Positions 62,854 through 64,000 of a DNA stretch of 64,000 bases are shown here, one piece after another. The notes beneath the pieces are model-generated. The model was not told the DNA's origin. It saw only the letters and a program-made list of their open reading frames with translations, and did not search any database. The number at the start of each line of letters is the position of its first letter. The first letter of the stretch is position 1. Made by a program: the position numbers and the translations under genes. Source of the DNA: Segetibacter aerophilus (GTDB lineage: Bacteria > Bacteroidota > Bacteroidia > Chitinophagales > Chitinophagaceae); NCBI RefSeq assembly GCF_007991655.1, contig NZ_BJYT01000012.1, positions 124,001 to 188,000 of the forward strand. Direction: 5' to 3'.

Positions 62854-62971
62854 TCCATTATTAAAACACGAGTGATCGATGATTTAGAAGTATTAAAACT
62901 AAAACTAGGAAGAGTAACACGTACAGGAGTGGATATAGGGTTAAAAGATAATATATTTACACTTTTGAAGT

Positions 62972-63157
62972 ATGAGAAACCCGCCTACTTATACATTTGA
63001 ACAGCTACAAGAGGTTATACCCCTATCTTGTTTAGAAGAACTCAAATTAATCACGGAAACAGTTAAGACGGAAAAAGAGTGTTATAGCACGTTTACGATG
63101 TCTAAAATTTTAGTGCTGATTAGTAGAAGAACACTCGAAATGGCACGACACATATAA
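62972..63157 (+). CDS. Small helical protein, paralogue A
   Basis: 61 residues. Core TYTFEQLQEVIPLSCLEELK, then a polar stretch and TMSKILVLISRRTLEMARHI. A gapless 52-residue alignment with the product of 63791-63991 gives 24 identities by my count, which is strong evidence that both are real genes. Pattern TYT-aromatic-x-QLQ-x2-IP, EELK, ISRRTLE. No known domain recognised; a small DNA- or protein-binding helical fold is plausible. Confidence 0.65.
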   Translation: MRNPPTYTFEQLQEVIPLSCLEELKLITETVKTEKECYSTFTMSKILVLISRRTLEMARHI

Positions 63158-63195
63158 CCAGGAAAGAAAAAGATAACAAGAAGCTCAGCGGCCTC

Positions 63196-63558
63196 TCAAA
63201 TTTTTTTTGAATCAATAGCTAACTTTTTGGCTATTCTAACTAGAGAAATGAATATACCTACTTCCGCGTCTTTTCCTAACATTAAGTTTTTATTGAATTT
63301 AGTAAAAACTTCAGTAAGAATTCGACAAGCCTCATCTACTGCTAAAACATCGTTGAGTATTAATCCACACAACGGTGCTGCATAACAATCATAAAGGTCA
63401 TTAAATGCTTTTGGGCAGCATGTCTTTAGTTTTTTGAGTAATATTCTTTCGTTTTTAACTAACAAGCTTGAATGAGATAGTTTAAAGGTATTAGAAGCCT
63501 TTCTAAATTGGTAACACAACTGGCTGAAAACGGTATGTAGAAACTTTTCCTTCATCAA
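63196..63558 (-). CDS. Sigma-70 region-2-like protein lacking region 4
   Basis: 120 residues. Residues 37-118 resemble ECF sigma region 2 (ERILLKKLKTCCPKAFNDLY, VDEACRILTEVFTKFNKNL, EVGIFISLVRIAKKLAIDSK), including the AFNDLYD and IAKKLAID landmarks. The protein ends there, so the promoter -35-binding region 4 is missing. It might be a truncated sigma factor or a region-2-only regulator. It lies between the two small paralogues on the opposite strand. Confidence 0.6.
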   Translation of the reverse strand: MMKEKFLHTVFSQLCYQFRKASNTFKLSHSSLLVKNERILLKKLKTCCPKAFNDLYDCYAAPLCGLILNDVLAVDEACRILTEVFTKFNKNLMLGKDAEVGIFISLVRIAKKLAIDSKKI

Positions 63559-63598
63559 GATACCTTACTTAGTTCATCTACTCTTTAATAGTTATCAC

Positions 63599-63626
63599 AG
63601 CTCCTTTTTTTAGGAGCTTTTTTAAA
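63599..63626 (+). terminator. Strong plus-strand terminator
   Basis: AGCTCCT / AGGAGCT stem followed by TTTTTT. The nearest upstream plus-strand gene ends at 63157, so a rightward transcript would run antisense through the sigma-like gene before ending here. Confidence 0.75.
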
Positions 63627-63790
63627 CCTCAATAGAACCCGAATCAAACCGTTTCCTCTCTATTAAGGTCATAAGAACGAGTCCGCCTAATAAGAATCCG
63701 TCCTACAAAAAGACTACCCTTAAGAAAAAAATCTTTACAAAATATAGTGATTTTTATATATGTGTGTAAATTGCGCCTATTTCTGTATAA

Positions 63791-63991
63791 ATGGAGGAGC
63801 AGGAGTTAACATATACCTACAATCAATTGCAGCAACTAATCCCAAAAGCAAACCATGAAGAGTTGAAGCAGCTTACTTTGATCATTTATAAGGAAAGGAG
63901 ATTATACTATTACATAACTTTTAGTCGCACATTAAGAATGATTACTAGAAGAACTTTAGAGTTAACACCTACCTCAGTTTTCTTACCTTAA
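63791..63991 (+). CDS. Small helical protein, paralogue B
   Basis: 66 residues (TYTYNQLQQLIPKANHEELK, then a Tyr-rich stretch and ITRRTLEL). It is homologous over nearly its full length to the protein at 62972-63157. Family unknown. It is the last gene in the window. Confidence 0.65.
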   Translation: MEEQELTYTYNQLQQLIPKANHEELKQLTLIIYKERRLYYYITFSRTLRMITRRTLELTPTSVFLP

Positions 63992-64000
63992 AAAGGAACT

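Noticed and set aside
1-64000. CRISPR array or rRNA operon
   Set aside because: No regularly spaced direct repeats of 25-40 bases and no rRNA-like sequence were seen.

Overview
The window looks like a chromosomal segment from a Bacteroidota bacterium, most likely family Chitinophagaceae. The signs are AT-rich intergenic DNA, almost no Shine-Dalgarno sites, promoter elements of the TTTG / TANNTTTG type, and Bacteroidota-restricted families (DUF4783, DUF3127, DUF4476, the Haem_bd domain, cysteine-rich CWC, long aromatic amino acid hydroxylases). Genus and species cannot be fixed from the sequence alone.

Positions 1-53273 are ordinary chromosome. Central carbon genes are scattered through it: gpmI, a PfkB sugar kinase, gap and pgk. 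Other genes cover carotenoid synthesis (lycopene cyclase), c-type cytochromes, a secreted M16 peptidase, a GH43 glycosidase and esterases, a cobalamin-riboswitch-controlled TonB receptor, an aromatic amino acid hydroxylase with an adjacent SDR, an ABC exporter, a RelE/ParE toxin-antitoxin pair, ComM/YifB, a LemA-TPM cluster, two tandem beta-CASP metallo-beta-lactamase-fold proteins, truA, and dnaA with one perfect DnaA box upstream. tRNAs for Arg(CCG), Glu(TTC), Ser(GCT) and Pro(TGG) are present. A dispersed intergenic repeat centred on TTGCGTCGCA (or the variant TTGTGTCACTC) occurs at least eleven times here.

From about 53274 to the end the content changes. A tyrosine recombinase lies just downstream of tRNA-Pro. 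It is followed by a NUMOD4/HNH endonuclease and a divergent superfamily-A polymerase whose motifs A, B and C match the transposon/virus polymerase (TV-Pol) type. Then come long gene-poor stretches, three stand-alone response-regulator receiver proteins, a RadC protein, tiny membrane ORFs, an ORF broken by an in-frame TGA, a sigma-region-2-like protein, and two copies of a small protein family that I do not recognise. I saw no copy of the dispersed chromosomal repeat here. I read this as the left part of an integrative element inserted at tRNA-Pro, with its right end outside the window. The integrase would handle integration and the polymerase could prime or copy element DNA. The receiver and sigma-like proteins suggest regulatory cargo, but their function is unknown.
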